A stretch of DNA of 64,000 bases, from positions 14,849,220 through 14,913,219 of the forward strand of contig CM068839.1 of assembly GCA_028554795.2 (NCBI GenBank), given 5' to 3'. Below, in pieces: positions 37,975 to 50,232 of the stretch. The position numbers and the translations under genes are program-made. Each line of letters opens with the position of its first letter. Within the stretch, counting starts at the first letter, position 1. The notes below the pieces were generated by a model. That model saw only the letters and a list, made by a program, of their open reading frames with translations. It made no database searches and was not told the DNA's origin. The stretch comes from Sinohyriopsis cumingii. Its lineage: Eukaryota > Mollusca > Bivalvia > Unionida > Unionidae.

Positions 37975-39002
37975 CTCCATTGGGCTATATAGTCCAAGGA
38001 CCCAAACTGAAATATTCGTTGGACTACATTGGGTTATATAGTCCAAGAACCAAAACTGAAATCTATGGTGGACTCCACTGGACTATATAGTCCAAGGATC
38101 CAAACTTAAATACTTGTTGGACTCCACTGGGCTATATAGTCCAAGTATCCAAGCTGAAATCTATGGTGGACACCATTTGGCTATATAGTCCAAGGGCCCA
38201 AACTGAAATATTTGTTGGACTCCATTGGGCTTTATAGACCAAGGACCCAAACTGAAATATTTGTTGGACTCCATTGGGCTATATAGACCAAGGACCCAAA
38301 CTGAAATATTTGTTGGACTCCATTGGGCTATATAGTCCAAGGACCCAAACTTAAATACTGGTTGAACTCCATTGGGCTATATAGTCCAAGGACCCAAACT
38401 TAAATACTGGTTGAACTCCTATGGGCTATATAGCCCAAGGACCCAAACTGAAATATTTGTATGACTCGATTGGGGTATATGGACCAAGGACCCAAACTTA
38501 AATACTTGTTGGACTCCATTGGGCTATATAGTCCAAGGACCCAAACTTAAATACTGGTTGAACTCCTATGGGCTATATAGACCAAGGGCCCAAACTTAAA
38601 TACTGGTTGAACTCCTATGGGCTATATAGTCCAAGGACCCAAACTTAAATACTGGTTGAACTCCTATGGGCTATATAGTCCAAGGACCCAAACTGAAATA
38701 TTTGTTGGACTCCATTGGGCTATATAGACCAAGGGCCCAAACTTAAATACTTGTTGGACTCCATTGGGCTATACAGTCCAAGGACCCAAACTGAAATATT
38801 TGTTGGACTCCATTGGGCTATATAGACCAAGGGCCCAAACTTAAATACTTGTTGGACTCCATTGGGCTATACAGTCCAAGGACCCAAACTGAAATATTTG
38901 TTAGACTCCATTGTGCTATATAGTCCAAGGACCCAAACTGAAATATTTGTTTGACTCCATTGGGCTATATGGTCCAAGGACCCAAACTTAAATACTTGTT
39001 GC
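37975..39002. repeat. Minisatellite, 49-bp unit, about 21 copies
   Basis: Copies of 'tccattgggctatatagtcc' + 'aaggacccaaactgaaatat' + 'ttgttggac'. Variants include gtcc/gacc, tgaaa/ttaaa and cattg/ctatg. Some units contain the palindrome tggactatatagtcca (38071 region), and all units carry a short inverted pair 'ttgg...ccaa' around 'gctatatag', so a small hairpin per unit is possible. Confidence 0.95.
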
Positions 39003-39632
39003 ACAATATGTGTATGATTCAACTGTAACATAAATTTCAGTTTGTTAAATTACTTTTACCCTTATTTCCCAAAGTCACAAATTTGGAGTAGCACCTGCTT
39101 AACCTAGCTAATGTACAACATTCAATATTAAAGAAATTTTTCCTTAGCTTTCGCAATAAAGCTTGTACTTTGCTAGAAATAACACACACACACACACACA
39201 CACTCACACACACACACACACACATAGGGAGAGAGAGAAAGACATAACAGATATTTTTTTCTGAAAGAAAGATAGTTGCCATCAATTATGGAACCTCATC
39301 CATGCACAAGTACACATGATAAATGATAAAAGCCTATAGTAAATCAGTGATTTCTTAATTAAGATAAGCCTATAGTAAATCAGTGATTTCTTAATTAAGA
39401 AATGAAGCAGTTTTTGTTTTTTTTTTAAATATCAAGTGGGAGTCTGTTTCATGATTGCTAAATGAATATAATTTAGGCCTGTGTATTTTTTAACAACTGC
39501 ACAAATGGCAATGTGCACAATCATGTGTGTGTGTGTGTGATTCTGAAATTGTAATGCATGACTTTACTTACTTTTTGAAGCATGTAGTCTATAATTCAGC
39601 AGTTCCATTCAACCAGTTTGTTTAACTTCTCT
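39003..39632. other. Non-genic, with (AC)n and a 35-bp duplication
   Basis: (AC)n at 39183-39224, a tandem pair of 'aagcctatagtaaatcagtg' + 'atttcttaattaag' at about 39328-39401, and a short (TG)n at 39525. Confidence 0.7.
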
Positions 39633-41764
39633 ACTGTATCAAGGTCTATCCATATTAAACTCTACTGTATCAGGGTCTATCCATATTAAACTCTACTGTA
39701 TCAGGGTCTATCCATACTAAACTCTACTGTATCAGGGTCTATCCATACTAAACTCTACTGTATCAGGGTCTATCCATACTAAACTCTACTGTATCAAGGT
39801 CTATCCATATTAAACTCTACTGTATCAGGGTCTATCCATATTAAACTCTACTGTATCAGGGTTTATCCATATTAAACTCTACTGTATCAGGGTCTATCCA
39901 TACTAAACTTTACGGTATCAGGGTCTATCCATACTAAACTCTACTGTATCAAGGTCTATCCATATTAAACTCTACTGTATCAAGGTCTATCCATATTAAA
40001 CTCTACTGTATCAGGGTCTATCCATACTAAACTCTACTGTATCAGGGTCTATCCATATTAAACTTTACTGTATCAGGGTCTATCCATACTAAACTCTACT
40101 GTATCAGGATCTATCCATATTAAACTCTACTGTATCAGGGTCTATCCATACTAAACTCTACTGTATCAGGGTCTATCCATACTAAACTCTACTGTATCAG
40201 GGTCTATCCAAATTAAACTCTACTGTATCAGGGTTTATCCAAATTAAACTCTACTGTATCAGGGTCTATCCATATTAAACTCTACTGTATCAGGGTCTAT
40301 CCATACTAAACTCTACTGTATCAGGGTCTATCCATACTAAACTCTACTGTATCAAGGTCTATCCATATTAAACTCTACTGTATCAGGGTCTATCCATACT
40401 AAACTCTACTGTATCAAGGTCTATCCATATCAAACTTTACTGTATCAGGGTCTATCCATACTAAACTCTACTGTATCAAGGTCTATCCATATTAAACTCT
40501 ACTGTATCAGGGTCTATCCATACTAAACTCTACTGTATCAAGGTCTATCCATATCAAACTCTACTGTATCAGGGTCTATCCATACTAAACTCTACTGTAT
40601 CAGGTTCTATCCATACTAAACTCTACTGTATCAGGGTCTATCCATACTAAACTCTACTGTATCAGGGTCTATCCATGCTAAACTCTACTGTATCAGGGTC
40701 TATCCATACTAAACTCTACTGTATCAGGGTCTATCCATGCTAAACTCTACTGTATCAGGGTCTATCCATACTAAACTCTACTGTATCAGGGTCTATCCAT
40801 GCTAAACTCTACTGTATCAGGGTCTATCCATACTAAACTCTACTGTATCAGGGTCTATCCATACTAAACTCTACTGTATCAGGGTCTATCCATGCTAAAC
40901 TCTACTGTATCAGGGTCTATCCAAATTAAACTCTACTGTATCAGGGTCTATCCATGCTAAACTCTACTGTATCAGGGTCTATCCAAATTAAACTCTACTG
41001 TATCAGGGTCTATCCATGCTAAACTCTACTGCATCAGGGTCTATCCAAATTAAACTCTACTGTATCAGGGTCTATCCATACTAAACTCTACTGTATCAGG
41101 GTCTATCCATACTAAACTCTACTGTATCAGGGTCTATCCATACTAAACTCTACTGTATCAGGGTCTATCCATACTAAACTCTACTGTATCAGGGTCTATC
41201 CAAATTAAACTCTACTGTATCAGGGTCTATCCATACTAAACTCTACTGTATCAGGGTCTATCCATACTAAACTCTACTGTATCAGGGTCTATCCATACTA
41301 AACTCTACTGTATCAGGGTCTATCCAAATTAAACTCTACTGTATCAGGGTCTATCCATGCTAAACTCTACTGTATCAGGGTCTATCCAAATTAAACTCTA
41401 CTGTATCAGGGTCTATCCATGCTAAACTCTACTGTATCAGGGTCTATCCAAATTAAACTCTACTGTATCAGGGTCTATCCATGCTAAACTCTACTGTATC
41501 AGGGTCTATCCAAATTAAACTCTACTGTATCAGGGTCTATCCATGCTAAACTCTACTGTATCAGGGTCTATCCAAATTAAACTCTACTGTATCAGGGTCT
41601 ATCCATACTAAACTCTACTGTATCAGGGTCTATCCATACTAAACTCTACTGTATCAGGGTCTATCCATACTAAACTCTACTGTATCAGGGTCTATCCATA
41701 CTAAACTCTACTGTATCAGGGTCTATCCAAATTAAACTATACTGTATCAGGGTCTATCCATATT
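39633..41764. repeat. Minisatellite, 31-bp unit, about 69 copies
   Basis: Very homogeneous array of 'ctactgtatcagggtctatc' + 'catactaaact'. Variation is nearly confined to one site: catact, catatt, catgct or caaatt. In the right half (about 40910-41060 and 41325-41580) catgct and caaatt units strictly alternate, giving a 62-bp dimeric higher-order repeat. The left half mixes catatt and catact with 'caagg/caggg'. Unit length not divisible by three; no long frame. Confidence 0.97.
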
Positions 41765-41767
41765 AAC

Positions 41768-41905
41768 CTCCTTCAAAAATTAGGCTTACCATTTCTATAA
41801 ATCTCCGATATATCTTTAATTTCCAACGATTCCCCGCCAATCTAACTTTGAAGTGACGGTCAAGGAAAGATTCATTGTTTTCATGTGCAAGTATGCTTAC
41901 ATCCT
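41768..41905. other. Unexplained segment with higher GC than its flanks
   Basis: Immediately after the 31-bp array, a segment with 'tccccgccaatctaactttg' and 'aagtgacggtcaagg' stands out from the AT-rich flanks. On the minus strand a 39-codon open stretch (containing RHFKVRLAGNRWKLKIYRRF) ends at a good donor-like site (AAATG|gtaagc). I recognise no protein family. It may be an exon, or a fragment of a conserved dispersed repeat. Confidence 0.3.
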
Positions 41906-42164
41906 AACTATTAAAATCTACAAGCTATTTATTTAAATTGAAATTAGAATTAAACAGAATGGTAGCTTCTTTCAGTTTTTGATTTAGGCCCCAATATCTT
42001 TAAAAACATAAACCAGGACTATAGGCCAAAATCCAAAGATGGTCATGCTGAGAGGTGAAGTCAACAATTTAGTCACACCTAAATAATCAACTCATCTTGG
42101 CCTTCCTAGATGTAACATTAAAATATCAGAATGTAACTTGGAAGAATGTTTGAATTAGGGCCTG

Positions 42165-42216
<52 letters not shown>

Positions 42217-42634
42217 CATGGATTATCTACACTACTGATCAATCCAACTTTCAGTTTTTATCTATTTAGCATCTTAGCAAGTCAAGTTTTATTTTTATTC
42301 TCTCAAGAAACTGTTTATTATACAACATTATACAATATACAATAATCATGATATGATCACATTGCTCATGTTGATGATGTACACTCTTATAGCTTGTAAA
42401 TAGCTGACATAATTCAATGCAAATATCAGAAATAGTAGTTAAAGTGGATGGGGCTACGTTATTATTATTTATTAATGTTTTTGGTTAGGAAATTCAGAAG
42501 AGTCTGGCAAATTTTACTGATGGAAATTGCAACAAGGAAAGAAATATTTAAGCGCATGAACACAAATATCCTCACCCAAGGGGTCCTTTTCCTCTATTCA
42601 TCTTGGACTGCATGTATCCTGAAGCCTGGAAGAG

Positions 42635-42676
<42 letters not shown>

Positions 42677-42692
42677 GTTATTATTATTATTA

Positions 42693-42739
<47 letters not shown>

Positions 42740-43022
42740 GATAGTATAAACAGTAAACTAATTAAGACATTGAAACAAAGTGATGAAAAATATTTTCATC
42801 AAAAATATTAAACAGTATCCTCAATGAAGACCTTGACCCTCAGGAACATGACCTAAGCAAAGGAGTGGCTGAACATATAAAATAAGTGAGCATAAAGTTA
42901 TATTACATACATAAAGTGGGTCGGGTTATGTGCTATGTAACTGTCAGTGTTGAAAAATCTATATCAGTGTAATTCTTGACCACAAGGCTTTACCAATAAG
43001 CAGAACCCATGGTAACAAGTGG
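41906..43022. other. Non-genic, with (CT)n and (ATT)n
   Basis: (CT)n at 42169-42213 and (ATT)n at 42637-42739, in otherwise unique AT-rich DNA. No exon recognised. Confidence 0.6.
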
Positions 43023-46000
43023 TGAAACCAATTTTTTAGTGTAAAATATGTTTCTTTGATGATACTTAACCAATCATAACACCTTTGGAGAACTAATGCT
43101 ACCTTGCAAATCCAGCCATTCCAAGCAAAATGTTTTAGCAAAGAATTCAAATGGTTTACCTAACCAAAGAGGTGGCAGTTATATAGGTTGATCTCCCCTT
43201 CATACAAGAACTGGGCACCAAATTCCACAAATAGTTCACTTACTACTGGAATGGAATGTATGCCCTCTAGAAGGATGTAACTGTGAGGAGGTTGGGAGGG
43301 TGTATGTGTATCATGATTAGGTAAGTATTATCAAAGAAACCTATTTTGGCAGAAAAAATTGGTTTCTTCTTCAAATACATTCCATGATAATAATGACTCA
43401 TCAGAATACCGGTAGGTAAGAGGTAGAGAATGTTAAATAGTCTTAAGCTGGAAATGCCCTTACCCTGGAAATGCTCTTACCCTGGAAATGCCCTTACCCT
43501 GGAAATGCCATCTCCAGCCTCCTAAGTCATGTGAGGCTGCAGCTTCTTGGAGATAACCTAGCTGGAGCATTTAACTCTATATGCCAAAGTGCAGTTTTTA
43601 TGATGGGGAGAAAAATTCCAGTGGAAGTCATGAAGCCATATCTTCATGAAACTGCCAACCTGCTATGATGTGGTGATATACCCCCACCAGGTCATGTTGA
43701 GTTTTTGGGGATGAAAGATCTCTGATGTAGAAGCTGGAGAAAGTCAGCCTCCATCTCACATCTTGTGTAATGTCACATAGGGAACAGTTTTGTTTAAATG
43801 CAAATGTTGTTGTGGATATCTCATGAGCTGAGATGCATAGCAAGTACATTTAATCTCCATGCAGATAACAAATTTTATTGAGGATGAGAGTGTATACACT
43901 GATATGTTGTCCTTCCCTCTTTGAGAGGTAAGATCAGTCGAGGTATCCCTTTATGCAATGGCTTGGTTCTTTTCAGGCACCACTTCAGAGATTTCACCAG
44001 ATCAACCTGCAGATGGCCTTGAGATGTAGTGTCCTGAGTAGTCAAGAGTTTCACTGCAAAAGACTGATTTGTCATGAGTGGTAGCATTTTCTTTGCAAGG
44101 AATCAGGAAGTAATCCTGACCCATCGCATTGGAACCAACAGTAGTTTGGGTCAACTGAGTACAGAGCATGTATTTTGCTGATTCTGCCTGCTATTTTGAT
44201 AGTGCAGATAGGAAGCAGGTCTTGTATAAGAGGTGAACCAATGCAGATCTCAAGAGAAGTTCAAACTGCTGTTTCTTATTCAGCCAGATTAGAACCAATG
44301 ATAGATCCCATTCTGGGCACAGAGTCAATGTTTTTTGGCATCCGAAATCAAAGTTCAACAGAAAATTGGAGAGGTCTTTCTTCCATGACAAAACATATCA
44401 GAGAAATGGAATGGTAGCCTTCTATAATGATTGTTGCTAACGGCTTCTCATCAAAGAGCCAGAGTAGGAAGTTATGTGAGTTACTTATGCTTTCAGTGGC
44501 AAAATGTGATCATGCTCAGAATATTGTGAGAAAATCCTCCATAATGTTTTCAAAGTGGAGGCTTTTCTTACTCATGCAATTCTCTCCATCACTTGTTGAA
44601 AGAACTGCTTGTTCTTGAGGGTTTGTTTAATATGATCCAGCCATGCTAGTTCAACAACTCTGGATTGGAATAAAATGCCTGCCACAGTGGTTGTTAATTG
44701 AGGTGAGGCAATATCTTTATATTCCTTGGAATTTCCACTGCTGGATTTATCAGGACATTTATCCGTAACTTTTCCCAATTCAGTACAGCAAAAAGTCAGA
44801 ATGAGTCAACACTCCACTGGAATATGAACATGTACATGGATTTGTCATTGAAGACACTGCCTTAGAAAAACCTAAAGAAGAATGCAAAGGACTGAGGACT
44901 TGGTTCCTCATTACTTTCTGAGATAATTCACCAGATGTCAGATTGAATGAGAATGCCATTTCCACATAGCACCTGCCACCACTGAAACGCTTTCAAGCAT
45001 TTTTTTTATGTCAAGAATATTGATATCCAAAAATGATCTTGAGTGGGCCACTGTGGCCTGCTGAAATGATGGGAGATGCGTACACATGACCTCTGAGTTC
45101 ATACCTATACAAACCATCATTTCTAATAGCTAAGAAAGACCAAACTTGAGCTAATTTAGGTTCTGCCATCTTCAGAGGAGGAAACTCATATTCATGGAGA
45201 TTGGTAGTGGTTTGTGCAAAGGGCAAATTCTTGGCCTCTATCGTGACAATAGAATCGTATGTAATGGTCTCATAAAAAGGCAACCTAGGATGGTGAGGTC
45301 CACTACTACAATGAGTGAACCCAGTAAACAAAAGAATTCTTGGGCTGAGAGATTGTCCTGAGTAATACCTGAAGCCACCATAGCCTTGATTTGTATGCAT
45401 GTTCCTGAGGTAGATATACTCTGCATTTTAAACTCCATACCCAAAGGAGTACTTTTGCAGAATGTCACCCAGGTAGTTGGACGTTGGCACTGTGGAGGTG
45501 TTCCTGAAATGAGCCAGTACTCTGTCCATCAAACATGTGAAGATCCAAGGACTGATTTGAGTCTGAACAGGAGTGTCACAAATGGGTAAACCATCTCCCA
45601 CAGAAATTTCCTGCAAAATTTGTTAATTAGGATATGTAGAGATGCATAAGGTTTACAGTAACAGGAAAAACTTCTCCTTCACAGTATGTAAAATCTGCCT
45701 TTGTAGTTCAATTTTGAACTGAGGGGTGCAAATAAAATGATACAGGTCACACTGATCACTGACTGGTTAAAATCGATACTGGCCTTTGGGACCAAGAACA
45801 GTCTAGTATAAACACTGGTGATTTAACATTGTGAATGATCTCTACTCTCTAAACAATACAGCCCTGTAATTGTCTTTGTCAGCAGCCCAAAAACTCAACC
45901 ATACTGTGGTAGCAACTTGAATGTCGATTCATCCTTCCTGATGAATTAACCAACTTTAGATCAAGCTGTTGATGGAGTATGAGGAGGAGGACACAACTCT

Positions 46001-47850
46001 GGTGGCATAAGACTTCCTCAACAGATGCCCAGAAGCCAGTCTTGTCTTGTTATGGTGACATCTAGCAATGAAAATAGGGCTTGTGTGCATATTTCATCAT
46101 CTCTAAGTGAATGTGTTGATGCCTATGCATCCTGTGTAATCTGAGATCTAGAATGAGAAGAATGTCTAAAGGAGTGGGCTACCACATTTACTGAAGATCC
46201 TGACTGGGATATGGCCCCTTCTAAATGATCCCTAATAAGTGCTCCTTTTCAGTGGCAAAAGCCTGACAGTACTTCTAATATGCAAGACATTATTTGTGTT
46301 GGCTGGACTTGATCTCACTCAAAAGAAGCTGGTCAAGATTGGCCATCAAACCCATGTAGTATCAGGCCTACTCGGTCCACTAAAAGAGATCTGTCATGTT
46401 GAAGTGGTTCGAGAGAAGCAGGAGCTGTTGCTGTCATTGACCACTTCATGGCTGAGCAGCCTGTTGGATTGCAGTACCCTTCAAAAAGAAGATAATTCAC
46501 CAAAGTGACATCTGCATGTATACTGACGGCACCCTTGTCCCTCAAGGTACGCTTCTGTGCTTTCTTCTTTCATGCCACCAGTACTGAAGGCCACTGAATT
46601 TCAGTCCATGAGGCAAATATCTGACATGTATTTGCAGACTGGCAACTATGGTAAGCCATACATGTAGAGTGGTTGTCACTCCCAGTACTTATACATCTTA
46701 CAATTTGTCCTGCCCATGGTTTAAGTCTGTAAGACAGAAAGAGAACAGGCAATATAAACTGGCATGCATTCTGCTTTATCAGCTCTGAGCGTTGTTGTAT
46801 AGAGCTAGATACAATATGACAAATGCAAGTAAAGTCTCCAAAGCATTGCATTTAATAACTATGAAGTGGATGCTATGACAAAACCATGTATTGAAAACTA
46901 ACCTATTAGTATCTGCCACATAGTGGAAATTTTACTGAAGTTTTCTATATCACACACAGTACCTGCATATATAAAAGTGCATCACCAATGTGGACTCTGG
47001 TGGCTTATGTGGTTAGAGCATCCACCTTGGATCCAGGAGGTCATGTCTTCGAACCCCGGCCGAGTCATACCCAAGACTTTTGACAGACACACAGCCACTC
47101 TGGTGGCCTAGTGGTTAGAGTGTCTGCCTTGGATGCTGAAGGTCGTGGGTTCAAACCCTGACTCAGCCATATCAAAGACTTATAAAAATGGTACTAACTG
47201 CTGCTTTGTTTGGCACTCAGCATTAAGAAGTTAGTGTTAGGACTGGTTGGCCTGGTGTCAGCATAATGTGACTGGGTGGGACATTATGCTATATGTCTGC
47301 AGCATGATGCCACAGTGCTAGACATCGCTTTAAACTGCCACATTGCAGGTATCATACGGATATGACTGAAAAATTGTTAAAGCTGCATTAAAAATACAAA
47401 ACACACACACACATACACCAATGTGAGAGGATATATTAGCAGCTTGTGCAGGTATGTAAAATTGGCACTATATGCATGCAATTGACAAAATTAAAATTAT
47501 GAAAAGACAAAAAACTGCTGACAGAAAGGAGTAAGAACAAGTTGACAAATTATAGATGGAGCATACTTCCCTTTGAAGGCAATCTCCTACAACTTGCTTT
47601 ATGGTAGACTACTTCCCAAATTCTTGTAGGTGGAGAGTAGTAATTGCAAGTATTCATGAGATTTGGCACTAATACCTCTATCAAGGGGAGATCATTCTAT
47701 ATAACTCTCTTCTAACTGAGCAGGCAACTTTGAGCTTTTTTAACCTGAGAAGGCTGAATTTGTGAGGTAGTAGTTGTTTTCCTAAGGTATTATGATCGGA
47801 TAGTATATTTGAAGAAGAAATATGTGTTTATAGTTTATTCCAAATATGAA
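43023..47850 (-). mobile_element. Degenerate DIRS-like element with inverted terminal repeats
   Basis: About 200-bp imperfect inverted terminal repeats bracket this block. Left 43023-43255 (ttgatgatacttaaccaatc, ccagccattccaagc, ggttgatctccccttcatac) matches the reverse complement of 47625-47850 (tactatccgatcataatacc, attcagccttctcagg, gaatgatctccccttgatag). A third, internal inverted arm lies at about 43298-43361. Inside, on the minus strand and frame-broken, are: reverse transcriptase pieces QISPWIFTCLMDRVLAHFRN and SNYLGDIL, a decayed YLDD site (45430-45610); a connection/RNase H block LSAQEFFCLLGSL and LGCLFMRPL (45240-45400); HLPSFQQATVAHSRSFLDIN (~45000-45090); and recombinase-like RKASTLKTF and TQDVRW (43750-44580). 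Domain order fits DIRS. It is inactive, with many stops. A tRNA-headed SINE is nested at 46993-47415, and a 4x18-bp repeat of 'ccttaccctggaaatgc' lies at 43448-43508. Confidence 0.8.
46993..47415 (+). mobile_element. Composite SINE: two tRNA-like heads plus Nin-like core
   Basis: It is flanked by a 10-bp target-site duplication, caccaatgtg (46983-46992 and 47416-47425). It has two successive tRNA-like modules: 46996-47065 (gtggcttatgtggttagagc, then tcttcgaacccc) and 47096-47165 (gtggcctagtggttagagtg, then gggttcaaaccc). Both have A and B Pol III boxes. The core at 47235-47345 includes 'gactggttggcctggtgtca' and 'gcataatgtgactgggtggg', which I recall as the conserved central domain (Nin/RUDI type) of metazoan and molluscan SINEs. 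The tail is 'attaaaaatac(aaaacac)...'. It lies inside the DIRS element's right part, so it is younger than that element. Confidence 0.8.
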
Positions 47851-48199
47851 GACAGGGTAAGAGGTTATGGAGCTACTAATTAGAAATCAATTATTCACCG
47901 CTGTCACACAAACATACCTCGGCACTCTGAAACACATATGCACACACACTCAATGATATTATTTTAACACCTTAATTTATCTACGTATGCTTAATAAACA
48001 TGCTTATCAAGTTGCATGTCACAAAATGGTTCTGAGTAACTGCATTAAACTGGACTCTGGAATGGCATAGGTAGAAACAGAAGCAAAAGAATATGCCCTC
48101 ATCTACTATTGTAGTGAACTAGGGCCATCAGAAAATGAGTTCAAGTGCCAAAATGAAAGTCAATGCATTAAAAAATAAGCAGCCATAACTCTACAATAT
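47851..48199. other. Short non-genic gap
   Basis: Unique sequence between the DIRS terminal repeat and the 5'-truncated LINE. Nothing recognised. Confidence 0.4.
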
Positions 48200-50232
48200 G
48201 ATAACCAAATGCTGACAAGCACACTCACAAAAGATTGTATCATCCCACTACACTACTAAGATCATGGAAAGTTCCAGCTGCAAAGAGCTCTTCGAGATTA
48301 CTAACAAGCTAATGTCAAGGAACAAATCAACACCACTTCCAACTACCTTCTCTCCAGTCGACCTTCCGGACATGTTTGCAAATTTCTTCCGTGACAAAGT
48401 ACAAACCATTAGAGATAAGCTTGACACCACAATTTCAATTGACTCGTCGTCATCATACAGTTGGGATACAGAATTTGAGCGGCAACCATTAGCAGCATTT
48501 GAACCTGTCTCTATGGATTTCATACATACAATCATGATGAAGAGTGCACCAAAGTCATGTGAACTTGATCCAATTCCAACATCACTGCTGCTTGAGTGCT
48601 TAGATCCAGTACTGCCTTCACTAACTGATGTTATTAATACCTCTCTCTCATCTGCTGAAGAAATCAACACTAGACCGTAACGATTTAAAGAACTACCGCC
48701 CAGTTTCTAATCTCCCATTCATATAAAAAATCTTAGAAAAGGTTGTTCTATCCCAGCTTGTATCTCATCTAAATTCAAACAGTCTTTTTAGCAATGTACA
48801 ATCTGCATATTGCCCTTGCCACAGTACTGAAACTACTCTTCTGAAAGTAGTTAATGACATTCTCTCTGCGTTGGATAGCAGAAAGATTACAGTCTTCACC
48901 CTCCTTGATTTGTCTGCAGCATTTGACACAATAGACCATGATATATTACTTCACTGTCTCCAGCATGTATTTGGCATTCATGATACAGCCTTACTGTGGT
49001 CCAAGTCCTACTTGGTCGACAGGACACAAATTGTATCTGCAAATGGAATACACTCCAGCCCAGTTGATCTATGTTGTGGTGTTCCACAGGGGTCTGTTTT
49101 TGGACGTGTTCTCTTCATTCTGTACACTCAGCCACTCTCAAGTGTCATAGAGCATCATCCAGTGTCTCACCAATTGTACGCTGATGACACCCAAATATAC
49201 AAATCTAGCCACCCAACTGAAGTTGGTGCTACCATCCAAGGTGTAGAGAGGTGCATTTCTGATGTGAAATCATGGATGACATGTAACAAGCTGCAGATGA
49301 ATGATGATAAAACTGAGCCCATTCTGATCACAACAAAAAGACTTTCTCATTCACATCCTTTACCTCAAACAATAAATATCAGCAATGCCAACATTAAATG
49401 CACACAATCAGTACGAAACCTAGGTGTTACTCTGAACAATACTCTCACATTGCACCAACATGTCATGAACATATGCAAGGCTGCATATCTTAAGCTGAGA
49501 CCCATCAGCTCAATTCGCAAATATCTTTCAGCTGATGCCACTAAAACACTTGTGTGTTCATTAGTACTTTCAAGACTGGACTATTGTAACTCAATTCTGT
49601 CTGGTTCATCTCAATATCTACTCCAGAAACTTCAAAAAGTTAAAAACACAGCTGCTCGGATCATACTTAGAGTACCACGATCAGAGCACACCTCCCCGCT
49701 GCCATGTACCCTACACTGGCTATCCATTCGATCCAGAATCAAACACAGAATTTGTTCTCTGTGCTACATTTCACTGTTGGACTCTAGTCGAACGTACCTA
49801 TCCGATCTCACCCATGTGTACACACCAGCAATATTCTTACGCTCCTCTTCTGACAATCGTATACTCATTATTCCCACTATGAAAACAAAGTCATATGGAC
49901 AGCGTTCTTTTGCATACCAGGGCCCAGCAATGTGGAATGAATTGCCCACTGAACATAGACACAATGACATAGTGATCACATTCAAGAGGGCTCTCAAAAC
50001 TCACTTATTTTGACTGCAAGAACAAACTTAAAGACCTAACAATGTTTCCTCCCTGAAATATTCTCAGCATGTTTTTTATTTTTTAATGTTTTTCTAATTT
50101 CATGGTGTTTGTTTATTGTACTAATATTATTATATGTTTTTTATCTTAATGGTGTTGTCTAATGTTGTAAAGCGCTTAGAGCTTCTAAAGATTAGGCGCT
50201 ATACAAAGTCCTCATTATTATTATTATTATTT
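48200..50232 (+). mobile_element. 5'-truncated CR1/L2-like LINE
   Basis: Non-LTR retrotransposon covering the region upstream of the reverse transcriptase, the reverse transcriptase and the C-terminal domain; the endonuclease is missing. The 3' end reads 'aagcgcttagagcttctaaa', 'ggcgctatacaaagtcc' and then (ATT)n at 50213-50232, the ending expected for CR1/L2-group LINEs. One frameshift at about 48660-48700 and an in-frame stop at 48723 separate an upstream frame (48264-48680) from the RT frame. Otherwise well preserved, so fairly recent. Confidence 0.88.
48820..50013 (+). pseudogene. Reverse transcriptase ORF of the LINE
   Basis: Continuous frame with the RT motifs in order: LLDLSAAFDTIDHDILLHCL (motif A region, catalytic Asp), GVPQGSVFGRVLFILYTQPL (the usual form has GSVLGPVLF, so two conserved positions are substituted), QLYADDTQIY (YADD active site), KLQMNDDKTE, and NLGVTLNNTL. 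The thumb and C-terminal part contains LSRLDYCNSILSG and AMWNELPTEHR and ends at KTHLF. It would catalyse target-primed reverse transcription. It lacks its N-terminal endonuclease and is separated from its upstream part by a frameshift, so it is non-functional as it stands. Confidence 0.85.

Noticed and set aside
46996..47165. True tRNA genes at the two tRNA-like modules
   Set aside because: They lack convincing acceptor stems and are part of a SINE bounded by one target-site duplication.
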